A stretch of 64,000 bases of DNA from Catenovulum sp. 2E275 (GTDB taxonomy: Bacteria > Pseudomonadota > Gammaproteobacteria > Enterobacterales > Alteromonadaceae), in assembly GCF_025515275.1 (NCBI RefSeq), contig NZ_JAOPFU010000003.1, positions 62,001-126,000 on the forward strand, read 5' to 3'. The notes under the pieces are model-generated. The model was not told the origin of the DNA, searched no databases, and saw only the letters and a list, made by a program, of their open reading frames with translations. Below are positions 28,922 to 38,604 of this stretch, in pieces. Position numbers and translations under genes: made by a program. Every line of letters begins with the position of its first letter. Positions within the stretch are counted from its first letter, which is position 1.

Positions 28922-30052
28922 ATGTCCAAACGCGATTTTTATGAAGTATTAGGCGTAGAAAAAAGCGCTGGTGAAAAAGAAATTAAAAAAGCTTACAAGC
29001 GCTTAGCGATGAAATATCACCCTGATAGAACTAAGGGTGATAAAGCTTTAGAAGAAAAATTTAGAGAAATTCAAGAAGCCTATGAAGTGTTAGGCGATGC
29101 CAACATGCGTGCACGTTATGACCAATATGGTCATGCTGGTGTTGATCCGCAAATGGGTGGCGGCCATGGCGCTGGCCCGCAAGACTTCTCCGATATATTC
29201 GGTGATGTATTTGGTGATATTTTTGGTGGCGGTGGTGGCCGTCGTCAGTCACGTGCTCAGCGTGGTTCTGACCTACGTTATAATCTGGATTTATCACTGG
29301 AAGAAGCTGTACGCGGTAAAGAAGTTGAAATTAAAATACCAACAGCCGTTGCATGTGAACCATGTGATGGCACTGGGGCTAAACCGGGTTCAAAACCAAC
29401 TACTTGTTCTACTTGTGGTGGGGCTGGTCAGGTACAAATGCGCCAAGGTTTTTTTGCAGTTCAGCAAACTTGTCCAAGTTGTCATGGCCGTGGTCAGGTT
29501 ATTTCTGATCCTTGTAGTTCATGTCGTGGTGAAGGCCGAGTCCAGAAAACTAAAACTTTATCCGTTAAAATTCCAGCAGGCGTAGATACGGGTGATAGAG
29601 TTCGTTTAACCGGTGAAGGTGAGGCCGGTGCACATGGTGCGCCAGCCGGTGATTTATATGTGCAGGTCAATGTTCGCCAGCATAATATTTTTGAGCGTGA
29701 CGGTAATAACTTATATTGTGAAGTGCCAATTGGGTTTACTACGGCTGCATTAGGTGGCGAAATCCAAGTACCTACTTTAGATGGTAAAGTGAAACTGAAA
29801 ATACCAGAAGAAACTCAAACCGGCCGTATGTTTAGAATGCGTGGTAAAGGGGTTAAATCGGTTCGCACTGGTGCAGTTGGTGACTTAATTTGTAAAGTGG
29901 TTGTTGAAACACCAGTTAGTTTAACCGATGCTCAAAAAGAAATTTTACGCCAGCTTGAAAGTGAAATGGAAGGCGGAACCGCGCGTCACAGACCTAAAGA
30001 AACTGGTTTTTTTGATGGCGTTAAACGTTTTTTTGACGACTTACGCAACTAA
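28922..30052 (+). CDS. dnaJ: Chaperone DnaJ (Hsp40)
   Basis: The J-protein co-chaperone of DnaK, 376 residues as in E. coli. The J-domain has HPD in [12 protein letters not shown] Gly-rich region follows (about residues 75-115). Four CxxCxGxG zinc motifs come next ([32 protein letters not shown]). The C-terminal substrate-binding domain ends the protein. It is expressed from the dnaK promoter through the intergenic hairpins. Confidence 0.98.
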   Translation: MSKRDFYEVLGVEKSAGEKEIKKAYKRLAMKYHPDRTKGDKALEEKFREIQEAYEVLGDANMRARYDQYGHAGVDPQMGGGHGAGPQDFSDIFGDVFGDIFGGGGGRRQSRAQRGSDLRYNLDLSLEEAVRGKEVEIKIPTAVACEPCDGTGAKPGSKPTTCSTCGGAGQVQMRQGFFAVQQTCPSCHGRGQVISDPCSSCRGEGRVQKTKTLSVKIPAGVDTGDRVRLTGEGEAGAHGAPAGDLYVQVNVRQHNIFERDGNNLYCEVPIGFTTAALGGEIQVPTLDGKVKLKIPEETQTGRMFRMRGKGVKSVRTGAVGDLICKVVVETPVSLTDAQKEILRQLESEMEGGTARHRPKETGFFDGVKRFFDDLRN

Positions 30053-30086
30053 TTCACTTTGTATCAAATCATAAAAACGCTACACT

Positions 30087-30112
30087 AAAAGCTACCTAAG
30101 GGTAGCTTTTTT
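30087..30112 (+). terminator. Terminator of dnaKJ
   Basis: A perfect 10-bp stem (30087-30096 with 30101-30110) with a 4-base loop and a T-run. Confidence 0.92.
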
Positions 30113-30144
30113 ATTGGCAAATCAACAATATCAGGACGTTTATA

Positions 30145-30927
30145 ATGAAAAAAATGCTTGTTTTTATTTTGACTGCACTTGCCGTGGTGGCATGCACTCA
30201 GTCACCAACCGGTCGTAGCCAGTTTATCATGGTAGATGGCGATACTATGGCTAAAATGGGCGTAGAAAGTTTTACCGCGATGAAACAGGAAGAAAAAATA
30301 TCAACCGATAAATCGCTTAACCGCTATGTTCAGTGTGTGGCAACCCCTATTTTAAAAACTTTGCCTGAAGGTTGGCAGGACGATTGGGAAATTGTGGTAT
30401 TTGATAGTGAACAGGTGAATGCTTTTGCATTACCGGGGCGTAAAATCGGGGTTTATACCGGTATTTTAAGTGTTGCTGAAAATGCCGATCAGCTAGCTGC
30501 AATTATTGGTCATGAAGTAGGACATGTTATTGCTAATCATAGTGGTGAGCGGGTTTCACAAAGCACAGCAGCTAATATGGCAATGCAAGGTGCTTCTATT
30601 TTATCTCAGGGTAGTGACTATCAGCAGGCGATTATGACAGGTTTAGGTTTGGGTGCGCAGTTTGGCGTATTATTACCTTATAGCCGTACACATGAGTCAG
30701 AAGCTGATGTTATTGGGCTTAAATATTTAATTGAAGCCGGCTTTAAACCTGAAGAATCAATGAGTTTGTGGGAAAATATGAATAAGTTAGGCGGAGAACG
30801 CCCAATGGAATTTATGTCTACTCACCCTGCACCAGAAACTCGGATTAATAATTTAGCACAGCATATTAAGCAGTATCAAAGCCAGGGCGTTAAAGCTAAA
30901 TTTAGTCGTCCTAACTGTTCTAAATAA
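30145..30927 (+). CDS. M48-family metalloprotease, lipoprotein
   Basis: A 260-residue lipoprotein protease. The signal MKKMLVFILTALAVVAC has C17 as the lipid site. The M48 domain has the zinc motif HEVGH at residues 123-127, preceded by QVNAFALPGRKIGVYTGIL. The third ligand region is SRTHESEADVIGLKYL. The protein resembles the LoiP/YcaL type of periplasmic M48 quality-control proteases. No TPR part is present, so it is not BepA. It follows dnaKJ, which fits a protein-quality-control role, but it has its own leader after the terminator. Confidence 0.88.
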   Translation: MKKMLVFILTALAVVACTQSPTGRSQFIMVDGDTMAKMGVESFTAMKQEEKISTDKSLNRYVQCVATPILKTLPEGWQDDWEIVVFDSEQVNAFALPGRKIGVYTGILSVAENADQLAAIIGHEVGHVIANHSGERVSQSTAANMAMQGASILSQGSDYQQAIMTGLGLGAQFGVLLPYSRTHESEADVIGLKYLIEAGFKPEESMSLWENMNKLGGERPMEFMSTHPAPETRINNLAQHIKQYQSQGVKAKFSRPNCSK

Positions 30928-30950
30928 ATGCATTAACAAGTGATCGTACA

Positions 30951-31373
30951 GTGAAAAAAAACTGGAATACTTATAAAGTGATCCGCCTGTTCACATGGGG
31001 AATAGGCGGCACTGCATTAATTATATTTTATATTTGGTTTGAGTTTTTTACCCCTAAAGCTGGCCTAAATACACCAGCAAACTTAGGGTTTAACCCGCTA
31101 GTTTGGGCTAAATCTTCTCAAGATTATTCAGCGACTAATCCGCGCCAATATATGTATTTGGATGTGGTCAAAAATCACATTGAAAACGGCCTGAAGCGTT
31201 TTGAGATTGATAAAAAATTGGGTACGCCAGATTATATTGATGATCAAAAAACATATTATTATTTACTTAATTACGAGCTAAATAAATCTGACTTTAATTA
31301 TTTGGTGATTCACTTTGACCACAACGATTTAGTTAATTTGTTTTACTACACCAGTAAAAAACATAAACTTTAA
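30951..31373 (+). CDS. Small inner-membrane-anchored protein with BamE/SmpA-like tail
   Basis: A 140-residue protein from a GTG start, 23 bases after the M48 gene and probably in the same transcript. One membrane helix (LFTWGIGGTALIIFYIWFEFF) anchors it. The periplasmic part contains VKNHIENGLKRFEIDKKLGTPDYI then YYYLLNYEL, which is like the 'I..G....v...lG.Pd' pattern of SmpA/BamE folds. That assignment is inference and the function is unknown. Its end overlaps the convergent diguanylate cyclase stop by 4 bases. Confidence 0.55.
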   Translation: MKKNWNTYKVIRLFTWGIGGTALIIFYIWFEFFTPKAGLNTPANLGFNPLVWAKSSQDYSATNPRQYMYLDVVKNHIENGLKRFEIDKKLGTPDYIDDQKTYYYLLNYELNKSDFNYLVIHFDHNDLVNLFYYTSKKHKL

Positions 31374-33727
31374 TCTTGCTCTAGCACTTGCTCCGGTGGC
31401 GATTCTAAATATTGATACTGGATCTGGTTACGCCCTTGTCTTTTAGCCTGATAGAGCATTTTATCAGCCTGCTTAACCAGCCATTGAGTTGGAATTTTTT
31501 GATGTTTAGGGCTTTTAATAGTCACCGCGCCAATACTGATACTCAAAAATTGATGCTCACTGGCTCGGTTTTCTATTTTTAATCCATAAACATTATCCAG
31601 CACCTTATTTAAAATAGCTTCGATATCTGAACTACCATGGAAAATCAGCGCAAACTCTTCGCCGCCGTAACGAGCCGCTAACTCATAAGGGCGGCGAGTG
31701 ACTTTTTCCAGTTGTTTAGCCACTTTTATTAATGCTTCATCGCCTATCACATGGCCATAAGTGTCATTAAACTTTTTAAATAAATCGACATCTATCATAG
31801 CTAAAGTTATTTCTACCTGTTCTCGTTGGGCACGGCGGCAGGCTAATACAATTGCTTCATCAAATGCGCGGCGATTTCCTATACCGGTTAAACCATCTAT
31901 TCGAGCTTCTCTGGCCAGTAATAATTCTGCATTTCTGCGTTTAGTGATATCAACAATGGTTAATACAATACCTTTATCAAGGTTTTGGGTGTCAATGGCC
32001 TTAAATTGAGTTGAACACCAAAATAAGTTGCCATTTTTATGTTTGCATTCACAATCAACCATGTAACTGCCGTGCTCAAAGATTTTATCTTTGAGCCATT
32101 CCATATCCGCTAGAATATCTCTATCGTCTAATTTTAAAAAAGTTTGGGATTGATTGATAACGTCTACTATTTTATAGCCAGTGATTTCTTCAAATCTTTT
32201 ATTACAGTTCGTGACTTTGCCATTTTTGATTAATAATATACCGATATAGGCATTATTAAATATGGCTTTCTGCTCTTGTAAGGCATGGTCTAAAGTTAAA
32301 GTTCTTTCTGTTATTTCATCTTCAAGCGATTCTAAAGACTCTTTAACATAGGTACTCATTTGTTTATATCTTTGAGCTAAGAGACCTGTATCATCATTAT
32401 TTTTACTTAACTCGGTGAAGCCTGAAGTGGTTTCTAAGTGATAGTTACCTTGTTTGATTTGATTACAGGCTTGATTGAGTATTTGAATAGGGCGTTTAAC
32501 TTTTCTTTTTAATAAAACATATAAGAAAATTGAGACGATGAGAAACATGATTAAAGAAAATAAAAAAATAAACTCAGCAACTGTTATTGCACTTCCTGGG
32601 GTGAAAGGCGCTAATGTCACTAACCATAATGGTAACTCACCGAGTTTTTGAGCGTGAACTAAAGCTTGTTGATTATTGGTTTTAAAGCTGATCTGGCTTA
32701 AAGCCCGAGTTGAGCTTTCTCCTTGTTCATTAGGTTTTATTAGTGATTGTTTTAATATGATTTTTTCATATAGTTCTTGTTTTGAGAGATTATACTGTTT
32801 ATCTATTAGGTTGCGAGTCTCTGTATCCGTATTTATATTATCAATAGTTATCAAATGTTGATTAGCGAAAGCATCATCATTTTTAAGCAATAATAACTCG
32901 ATTTGTTCAAGGCTAAAATCCTGACCTATAGTGAACCAGTAAGCTCCATCTACATAAATAGGAGTAAATAAAGAGATTGTTTTTTTATTATTTTCCGAGC
33001 TTATATAAATTTCGGACCAGTAGCTTTTATTAGCTTGATCATGTTTTATCTTAGTAACTAAATTTTGTTTTTTAATTAGTAAATTATCAAAATCACTAAT
33101 TGAATTGATATTTAAACCGGGCCAATAAAACAAAGAAAATTGTTCACTGGCAAAAATATATAGATTTAAAGAGTTTGTCGTTAATAAATTATGGTAGCGA
33201 TTTAATAGATTCCATGCAGATAATACTTTACTTTCTATTTCAGGTGTTATGTGTAACACATTAGGTGATATTGACGAATAAACAGACTTTAAACTAGCAA
33301 TAGCATTATTTCCTAAAGGATTAAAATTTTCTATAAATTGGTTTTCAACATTGGATTGGAAAAATAAATCTAAGTCAGAAGGGGTGATATGATTTGGAAC
33401 ACTAGATTTAGCTTGCTGTTGTAATAAAATTTGCTGCTGCTCAAATCTTTTTAAGTTTTTATTTAAGTGCTCGGCGGTAATATTGGATATATCTGAACTG
33501 ATAGTTTGATTGTGCTGAATTATTGACAGGTTAAACAACCAATAAGCTAGCCAAGATATTGAAATACAACATAATAAAAGACTAATAAACACTCTTGTTG
33601 TAATGATACTTGCTATAGATCTTGATGGAACATCTTTTTTTGTAATTTTTGGAACACTATTTTCCTTGTTTATTGAACTTAAGGTCAATGGAAAGTTTTT
33701 AATTTTCGCTTGAAGATTGACTGCCAT
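31370..33727 (-). CDS. Membrane diguanylate cyclase (sensor-HAMP-PAS-GGDEF)
   Basis: Makes cyclic-di-GMP from two GTP in response to a periplasmic signal. The 785 residues carry a membrane helix at about 41-62, a periplasmic Cache-like sensor to about 380, and a second helix (FIFLFSLIMFLIVSIFLYVLL). After these come a HAMP linker, a PAS domain around NAYIGILLIKNGKVTNCNKRF, and a C-terminal GGDEF domain with RYGGEEFALIF. The inhibitory RxxD site reads RPYE here, so product inhibition may be weak. I chose the ATG at 33727 because GGGAG lies a few bases upstream. The TTG at 33748 would add seven residues. Confidence 0.88.
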   Translation of the reverse strand: MAVNLQAKIKNFPLTLSSINKENSVPKITKKDVPSRSIASIITTRVFISLLLCCISISWLAYWLFNLSIIQHNQTISSDISNITAEHLNKNLKRFEQQQILLQQQAKSSVPNHITPSDLDLFFQSNVENQFIENFNPLGNNAIASLKSVYSSISPNVLHITPEIESKVLSAWNLLNRYHNLLTTNSLNLYIFASEQFSLFYWPGLNINSISDFDNLLIKKQNLVTKIKHDQANKSYWSEIYISSENNKKTISLFTPIYVDGAYWFTIGQDFSLEQIELLLLKNDDAFANQHLITIDNINTDTETRNLIDKQYNLSKQELYEKIILKQSLIKPNEQGESSTRALSQISFKTNNQQALVHAQKLGELPLWLVTLAPFTPGSAITVAEFIFLFSLIMFLIVSIFLYVLLKRKVKRPIQILNQACNQIKQGNYHLETTSGFTELSKNNDDTGLLAQRYKQMSTYVKESLESLEDEITERTLTLDHALQEQKAIFNNAYIGILLIKNGKVTNCNKRFEEITGYKIVDVINQSQTFLKLDDRDILADMEWLKDKIFEHGSYMVDCECKHKNGNLFWCSTQFKAIDTQNLDKGIVLTIVDITKRRNAELLLAREARIDGLTGIGNRRAFDEAIVLACRRAQREQVEITLAMIDVDLFKKFNDTYGHVIGDEALIKVAKQLEKVTRRPYELAARYGGEEFALIFHGSSDIEAILNKVLDNVYGLKIENRASEHQFLSISIGAVTIKSPKHQKIPTQWLVKQADKMLYQAKRQGRNQIQYQYLESPPEQVLEQD

Positions 33728-33988
33728 ACAAAGCTCCCAGCTAGGCAAATTCGATAATTGAGCATTGGAAAGTTGCGTTATGTAGCCACAGTGTGCAAGA
33801 CAACTTTAAATCCCTAGAGTATAGTTAACTTTTTAAAGTCTGTTTAAATAGTTAAACAATATAATTTCATTGTAATCGTTTTAATTCAAAACAAAAGTGT
33901 TTTTGTACTTGTGTATAAAAAACTGTGAGTGATTTAACTGGTTTGAAATTTTGTCTTGCTATAACTTTAAAGGAGCAAAGAAGATAAT

Positions 33989-34228
33989 ATGTCACTAATT
34001 ACATTTTTAATTATCGGCGCTTTGGCTGGTTGGCTTGCCGGTCAGTTAACCAAAGGTCAGGGATTTGGGATTTTAGGTAATATCGTTATCGGGATTGTTG
34101 GTTCAATTATCGGTGGCTTTACTTTTGGTTTATTAGGTTTTTCATCTAATAATTTAATTGGCTCAATTATTATGGCAACTGTTGGTGCGATTATTTTGTT
34201 GTATATAGTAAGGCTAGCTAAAAAATAA
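33989..34228 (+). CDS. GlsB/YeaQ/YmgE-family stress membrane protein
   Basis: A 79-residue, Gly-rich inner-membrane protein with three short helices (ITFLIIGALAGWLAGQL, FGILGNIVIGIVGSIIGGF, LIGSIIMATVGAIILLYIV). The G.LAGWLAG start and GNIVIGIVGSIIGG centre define the family. Members are often stress- or stationary-phase-induced, and the molecular role is unknown. It has a strong Shine-Dalgarno (AAAGGAG) and is a single-gene unit with its own terminator. Confidence 0.9.
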   Translation: MSLITFLIIGALAGWLAGQLTKGQGFGILGNIVIGIVGSIIGGFTFGLLGFSSNNLIGSIIMATVGAIILLYIVRLAKK

Positions 34229-34263
34229 AGTAGATTGATGAATCGTAATTAATGGTTTGTAAA

Positions 34264-34288
34264 TAAAAGGCGCGGTATGCGCCTTTTA
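34264..34288. terminator. Bidirectional terminator
   Basis: A perfect 10-bp stem (34264-34273 with 34279-34288) with a 5-base loop, between the convergent YeaQ-type gene and the channel gene. Confidence 0.88.
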
Positions 34289-34323
34289 TATTAAGTGTTA
34301 ATCCGAATTAACTAATATTCAGA

Positions 34324-35136
34324 TTAAGTTGACTGTAAATTATCGATACTCTTTTTCAGGTCTGCTATTTGGCTTTGTAGTTGCTCAACCTGAGCTTTAC
34401 TGGCTGGTATATCTTCATCTTTAGCATGAGTCGATTTCATATTATTATGCTCTTCACTCATCACTTCTAAAATGGTACCAACCATCATATTTAAGAAAAT
34501 AAAAGCCGTTAAAAAGATAAAGGTTAAATAGTAAATCCAACTTAAATTATATACTTCCATTGTTTCATACATAATATCTGTCCAGTCTTCAAACGTGGCA
34601 ATTCTGAATAAAGTCAGCATTGAAATAGAAACATCCTGCCAAAGTACCGGATTGATATGAGCAAATAACATGCTGCCGACAGCCGCGTAAATGTAAAAAA
34701 TAACAAACATTAATAACGCAATATAACCCATTTGAGGAATCGCTTTAATTAATGCATTTACCAGCATTCGAAGCTCTGGGATCATAGAAACTAATCTGAG
34801 CACCCTGAATATTCTGAGTAGTCGGGCAATAAATAAAGTTGAACCTGCCGCCGGATATAAACTACCTAGCACTATGATAGTGTCAAAAATGTTCCAGCCT
34901 TTTTTGAAAAAGTCTTTAAAGCTGTTGGTCGCTATATAACGGATAACCAGCTCAATTAAAAAGAAAACTGTGATCCCTAAATCCAGCCATTCCAGGATAA
35001 GTTCTACCGTTGGATTGAGTGAATAGGTATGTGCACCAACGGTAAGCGCTGAAATCACAATGACACTAATCACAAAATATTGAAAAGGTTTGCTTTGATC
35101 GATTCGTTTAAAAATACTTTGGAGTTTTGCCAGCAT
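34324..35136 (-). CDS. Bacterial voltage-gated cation channel (BacNav-type)
   Basis: A 270-residue single-domain channel that should assemble as a tetramer in the inner membrane. Segments S1-S6 are visible. S4 has four Arg spaced by three (R105, R108, R111, R114 in ARLLRIFRVLRLV), the voltage sensor. The pore loop carries the filter T181-F-E-D-W-T-D187. S6 is LTFIFLTAFIFLNMMVGTIL. A C-terminal coiled coil follows (about 245-268, with SKAQVEQLQSQIADLKKSI), as in NaChBac relatives. The filter has Asp at the positions that make engineered CavAb calcium-selective. Confidence 0.9.
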   Translation of the reverse strand: MLAKLQSIFKRIDQSKPFQYFVISVIVISALTVGAHTYSLNPTVELILEWLDLGITVFFLIELVIRYIATNSFKDFFKKGWNIFDTIIVLGSLYPAAGSTLFIARLLRIFRVLRLVSMIPELRMLVNALIKAIPQMGYIALLMFVIFYIYAAVGSMLFAHINPVLWQDVSISMLTLFRIATFEDWTDIMYETMEVYNLSWIYYLTFIFLTAFIFLNMMVGTILEVMSEEHNNMKSTHAKDEDIPASKAQVEQLQSQIADLKKSIDNLQST

Positions 35137-35325
35137 AAATTACCTTATTGACATAATAAGTCGAAAACGACAGCGATTATACGCAAAGGTATGCTATTGG
35201 CTACAAAATTCATTTTGATTCGAGAATAAATTTACAAGAGATTGTTTTTACTTGGGATAAGTTTAATTTTATTGTCATTTTTGAGTGTTAAATTTTAATC
35301 ATAGGATTGAATATAGGCGCGATTG

Positions 35326-36396
35326 ATGAAAGTTAAGGTATTAACCCAACCCGATAGTTACAGCGAAGATAATTATGGTAAAAAGGCACAGTTAACCCCA
35401 GCGTCATTATCAATAGATATGACTGACTCATCATTTCATCTCGCTTCACCAAGTACAATTGACCTTAATCAGCAGCCTAACCAGCAAATCATTAATGAAA
35501 TTTTGCATACGCTGACTTTGCCGCAAAAAGAACTGAATTCAAAATATTTATATGATTCGAGCGGCTTAGATTTATTCTACCGGATTTGTCAGTTACCGGA
35601 ATATTATTTGTATGAACAGGAAACCAGCTTGCTGGCCAATGCCGCTCAATTATTAGCGGGTAAGTTTTATTCTGAAATTGATTTAGTTGAATTTGGCGCA
35701 GGCTCTGCGATTAAAGCACAATATTTATTAGATAAATTACCCAGAATCAAAACATATCATCCAATTGATTTAATTACCGCACAAATTAATGCCAGATTAG
35801 AAACATTTACTCAGCGTTACCCTCAACTTGAAATTGTGCCGCTAGAGGCTGATATAACTCAAAAGCTAAAACTGCCTAAATTATCCCATTCAATCAAACT
35901 TGGGTTATTTACCGGCTCAATTATCGGCAATTTGTCTAACTCGGATGCACTGGACTTTTTAAATCAGGTGAGGCGTATTTTAGGGAAAGGTAGTTATTTA
36001 TTAATTGGCGTTGATAATAAAAAGCCTGCCAGTATTTTGCACCTTGCTTATAATGATCCAAACGGTTTAACTCAAGCATTTAACCTAAATATATTAACTC
36101 ACTTAAATAGATTAACCGGTTCAGATTTTGATATAACTCAATTTGAACATTATGCATTTTATAACCCTGAGCGTAGCCGGGTAGAAATGCACTTAGTCAG
36201 CCGCTGCGAGCAAGTTGTCAATATTGATGGACATAATATTTATTTTGCCGAAGGCGAAAGCATTCATACTGAAAACGCCTATAAGTTTACCAAACAGACG
36301 TTTTCTCACTTAGCGGCTAAAGCTGGCTGGCAAATTAATGAAAGCTGGCATTCTGATAATAGTCACTACAGCTTATACTTACTGGTGACTAAATAA
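35326..36396 (+). CDS. egtD: EgtD-type L-histidine N-alpha-methyltransferase
   Basis: In ergothioneine synthesis EgtD makes hercynine by triple SAM-dependent methylation of His. This 356-residue protein shows family landmarks. The N-terminal part has SKYLYDSSGLDLFYRICQLPEYYLYEQE. The SAM-site segment is LVEFGAGSAIKAQYLLDKL, followed by LFTGSIIGNLSNSDALDFL and LLIGVDNKKPASILHLAYND. Then come FNLNILTHLNRLTGSDFD and the terminal RVEMHLVSR. I use the ATG at 35326; a TTG precedes it in frame at 35323. No egtB (sulfoxide synthase) is in the window, so the pathway assignment depends on a gene elsewhere. Confidence 0.85.
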   Translation: MKVKVLTQPDSYSEDNYGKKAQLTPASLSIDMTDSSFHLASPSTIDLNQQPNQQIINEILHTLTLPQKELNSKYLYDSSGLDLFYRICQLPEYYLYEQETSLLANAAQLLAGKFYSEIDLVEFGAGSAIKAQYLLDKLPRIKTYHPIDLITAQINARLETFTQRYPQLEIVPLEADITQKLKLPKLSHSIKLGLFTGSIIGNLSNSDALDFLNQVRRILGKGSYLLIGVDNKKPASILHLAYNDPNGLTQAFNLNILTHLNRLTGSDFDITQFEHYAFYNPERSRVEMHLVSRCEQVVNIDGHNIYFAEGESIHTENAYKFTKQTFSHLAAKAGWQINESWHSDNSHYSLYLLVTK

Positions 36397-36424
36397 TCTG
36401 ATCTATACATGATAAAACTATCAT

Positions 36425-36475
36425 CATTGAAACGTAAAATAAGCTTTTCAATGCAGATCGGGCTTTTAGCCCATT
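36425..36475. repeat. Copy of an internal MITE segment plus hairpin
   Basis: Positions 36425-36451 match 19185-19211 of the MITE-like element at about 24 of 27 bases, including the shared run AACGTAAAATAAGCTT. A short GGGCT/AGCCC hairpin follows around 36461-36475. I cannot find the terminal repeats here, so this may be a relic of the same repeat family. Confidence 0.4.
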
Positions 36476-36565
36476 TTATGCCTGTCGCTTTGAACGCCAT
36501 AAATGGCGAACTAAAGATAATTAACCAGTTAAAACTAAATGGAAACGGTAGTCGCGACTATACGG

Positions 36566-37522
36566 CTAGCTTAAATTAACGATTTTAACGTCAATAGTTT
36601 CTGTTTTATCTGGTATATCATCGTCAGCATATAATTCGCTATCAATTTGAGGCATTTGAATGCTTGGGGTATCAAACGCAATATCGCCTTCACCGTTAAA
36701 CTCACTCATAGAATCAGAAACTAATCCTTTAAAATCGTATAATTTAGGATCGGCTAAATGCGATAAGCTGACATTTTGCATGGCATTAAACATGGTTTCT
36801 AAACGGCCCGGATGTTGTTTATCCCAGCCTTGCAGCATTTCTTTAATAATTTTACGTTGAAGGTTTTCCTGCGAGCCACATAAGTTACAAGGAATAATAG
36901 GAAATTCTTTAATTGTTGAATATTTTTCAATATCTTTTTCGCGGCAGTATGCAAGTGGGCGAATCACAATATGTTTGTTATTATCGCTGATTAACTTAGG
37001 TGGCATGCCTTTTAATTTACCGCCATAAAACATATTTAAAAACAGCGTTTCTAAAATGTCATCTCTGTGGTGGCCAAGTGCAATTTTAGTAATTTGAAGC
37101 TCTTCTGCGGTGCGGTATAAAATCCCGCGTCTTAACCGTGAGCAAAGTGCGCAGGTGGTTTTACCTTCAGGTACTTTTTCTTTAACAATGCTGTAGGTAT
37201 CTTCGTTAACTATTTTAAAATCGACTCCAAGCTCGGTTAAGTATTCAGGTAAAACATGCTCTGGAAAGGCGGGTTGTTTTTGATCAAGGTTAACAGCTAC
37301 AATTTCAAAGTTGATAGGGGCGCGTTTTTGCAAAAATAGCAAAATATCAAGCAGGGTATAACTGTCTTTGCCACCGGATAAGCACACCATAACTTTATCG
37401 CCATCTTCGATCATATTAAAATCTTCAATGGCTTTGCCTACACAGCGGCGGATCCGTTTTTGAAGTTTGTTAAAGTTATACTGTTGTTTTGCTGTTAATG
37501 TTTGCATACGCACCTCATTCAT
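36566..37522 (-). CDS. ttcA: tRNA 2-thiocytidine synthetase TtcA
   Basis: An ATP-dependent iron-sulfur enzyme that thiolates cytidine 32 of some tRNAs. The 318 residues include the PP-loop SGGKDS (49-54) and the two CxxC pairs that hold the cluster ([12 protein letters not shown] and [14 protein letters not shown]). [26 protein letters not shown] is the family signature. The start is either this ATG (MNEVRMQ) or the Met five codons later. It lies downstream of uspE and fnr, as in Shewanella-like genomes. Confidence 0.95.
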   Translation of the reverse strand: MNEVRMQTLTAKQQYNFNKLQKRIRRCVGKAIEDFNMIEDGDKVMVCLSGGKDSYTLLDILLFLQKRAPINFEIVAVNLDQKQPAFPEHVLPEYLTELGVDFKIVNEDTYSIVKEKVPEGKTTCALCSRLRRGILYRTAEELQITKIALGHHRDDILETLFLNMFYGGKLKGMPPKLISDNNKHIVIRPLAYCREKDIEKYSTIKEFPIIPCNLCGSQENLQRKIIKEMLQGWDKQHPGRLETMFNAMQNVSLSHLADPKLYDFKGLVSDSMSEFNGEGDIAFDTPSIQMPQIDSELYADDDIPDKTETIDVKIVNLS

Positions 37523-37586
37523 TTTGAGGCGCGGATTATATACGTATCATTTATTCAGCTCAAGAAAGACAACCTCAGACTGCGAT

Positions 37587-38531
37587 TTATTCCGATTTAT
37601 CATCAAGCTTTATCGGACAAACAAATCCTTCTGGCTTTATTGCCAGCACATCACAATTTGCAGCATCTAATAAATGCTCGGCAGTATTACCTAATAATGC
37701 CGCTGATAAACCGGTTCGACCTACCGTGCCAATGACAATAAGTTCAGCATCTATTTCTTTAGCAACATCATTAATAATGCTCTCTGGCAGGCCTTCTTTG
37801 ACCATGCATTTATCTTCAGCTATCGAAAATTGTTTAGCATATTGTAAAGCTGAGGTTTGATGATGCTGGCGAATTGCCTGACGATATTGGGTTGGATCAA
37901 ATTCTGGCAGTTCAACTGTTAAGTTGACAGGGGTACCGGGGTAACAATTCAGTAAATATGTATCTGAATGTAAATAACTGGCAAAAAGCTGAGCCGTTTT
38001 AATAATATTCTGATTTAAGTCTTTATGATGTTTTTCTTCGTTCGCTGCATTAATCGCAGCAATAATCTGTCCATTTTCTGGCCACGCATGATCTTTAACT
38101 AACAATACTGGTGCAGGAGCTTTACGGATTAAATGCCAATCGGTTGGCGTGAAAATAACAGAGTGGAGTAGGTGGTGTTTATGGGTTGCTTTAACAATTA
38201 AGTCAAAATTATCTTTTAAGGTGTGTTGGATAATGGTTTCAAACGGGCGGTTATGCCATTCAACTAAAGAATGTAATTGCTGAACTTGGCCAGCGTAAGG
38301 GGTAAGCACTTCATCGAGCCAAGCGGTTCGTTCTTCTATCATGCTACGGCGCATTAACTCGCGTTCATCGCCGGAAAGCATTGTGGTCATTTCGTACGAA
38401 AAGTCATAAACCACTAATAAGGCTGTGACACTAGCACCGGTTTTTTTAGCCAGTTCAACTGCTCTTTTTAGCGATTTTTGTGCTTCGTCTGCTGGATCAA
38501 TTACGGCAAGAATTTTATTTAAGTTGTTCAT
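37587..38531 (-). CDS. uspE: Universal stress protein E (tandem Usp domains)
   Basis: A cytoplasmic stress protein with two Usp domains, 314 residues (316 in E. coli). The first domain starts ILAVIDPADEAQKSLKRAVELAKKTGASVTALLVV. The second ends with the nucleotide-loop-like ELIVIGTVGRTGLSAALLGNTAEHLL. E. coli UspE supports motility, aggregation and DNA-damage survival. It sits next to fnr here as in E. coli, which suggests co-regulation by oxygen. Confidence 0.94.
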   Translation of the reverse strand: MNNLNKILAVIDPADEAQKSLKRAVELAKKTGASVTALLVVYDFSYEMTTMLSGDERELMRRSMIEERTAWLDEVLTPYAGQVQQLHSLVEWHNRPFETIIQHTLKDNFDLIVKATHKHHLLHSVIFTPTDWHLIRKAPAPVLLVKDHAWPENGQIIAAINAANEEKHHKDLNQNIIKTAQLFASYLHSDTYLLNCYPGTPVNLTVELPEFDPTQYRQAIRQHHQTSALQYAKQFSIAEDKCMVKEGLPESIINDVAKEIDAELIVIGTVGRTGLSAALLGNTAEHLLDAANCDVLAIKPEGFVCPIKLDDKSE

Positions 38532-38604
38532 TTGTACTCACCTTTAGTTAATTTAATGATAATTTAAGTTTAGGTGATTTTGGCCTATTTTACCTGTGAC
38601 AGAG

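Noticed and set aside
29097-29585. Open frame inside dnaJ in another frame
   Set aside because: It is Val-rich shadow coding from the Gly-rich and zinc-finger part of dnaJ.
36549-36560. Perfect palindrome TAGTCGCGACTA after ttcA
   Set aside because: Twelve bases are too short to assign a role, and no second copy was seen in the window.
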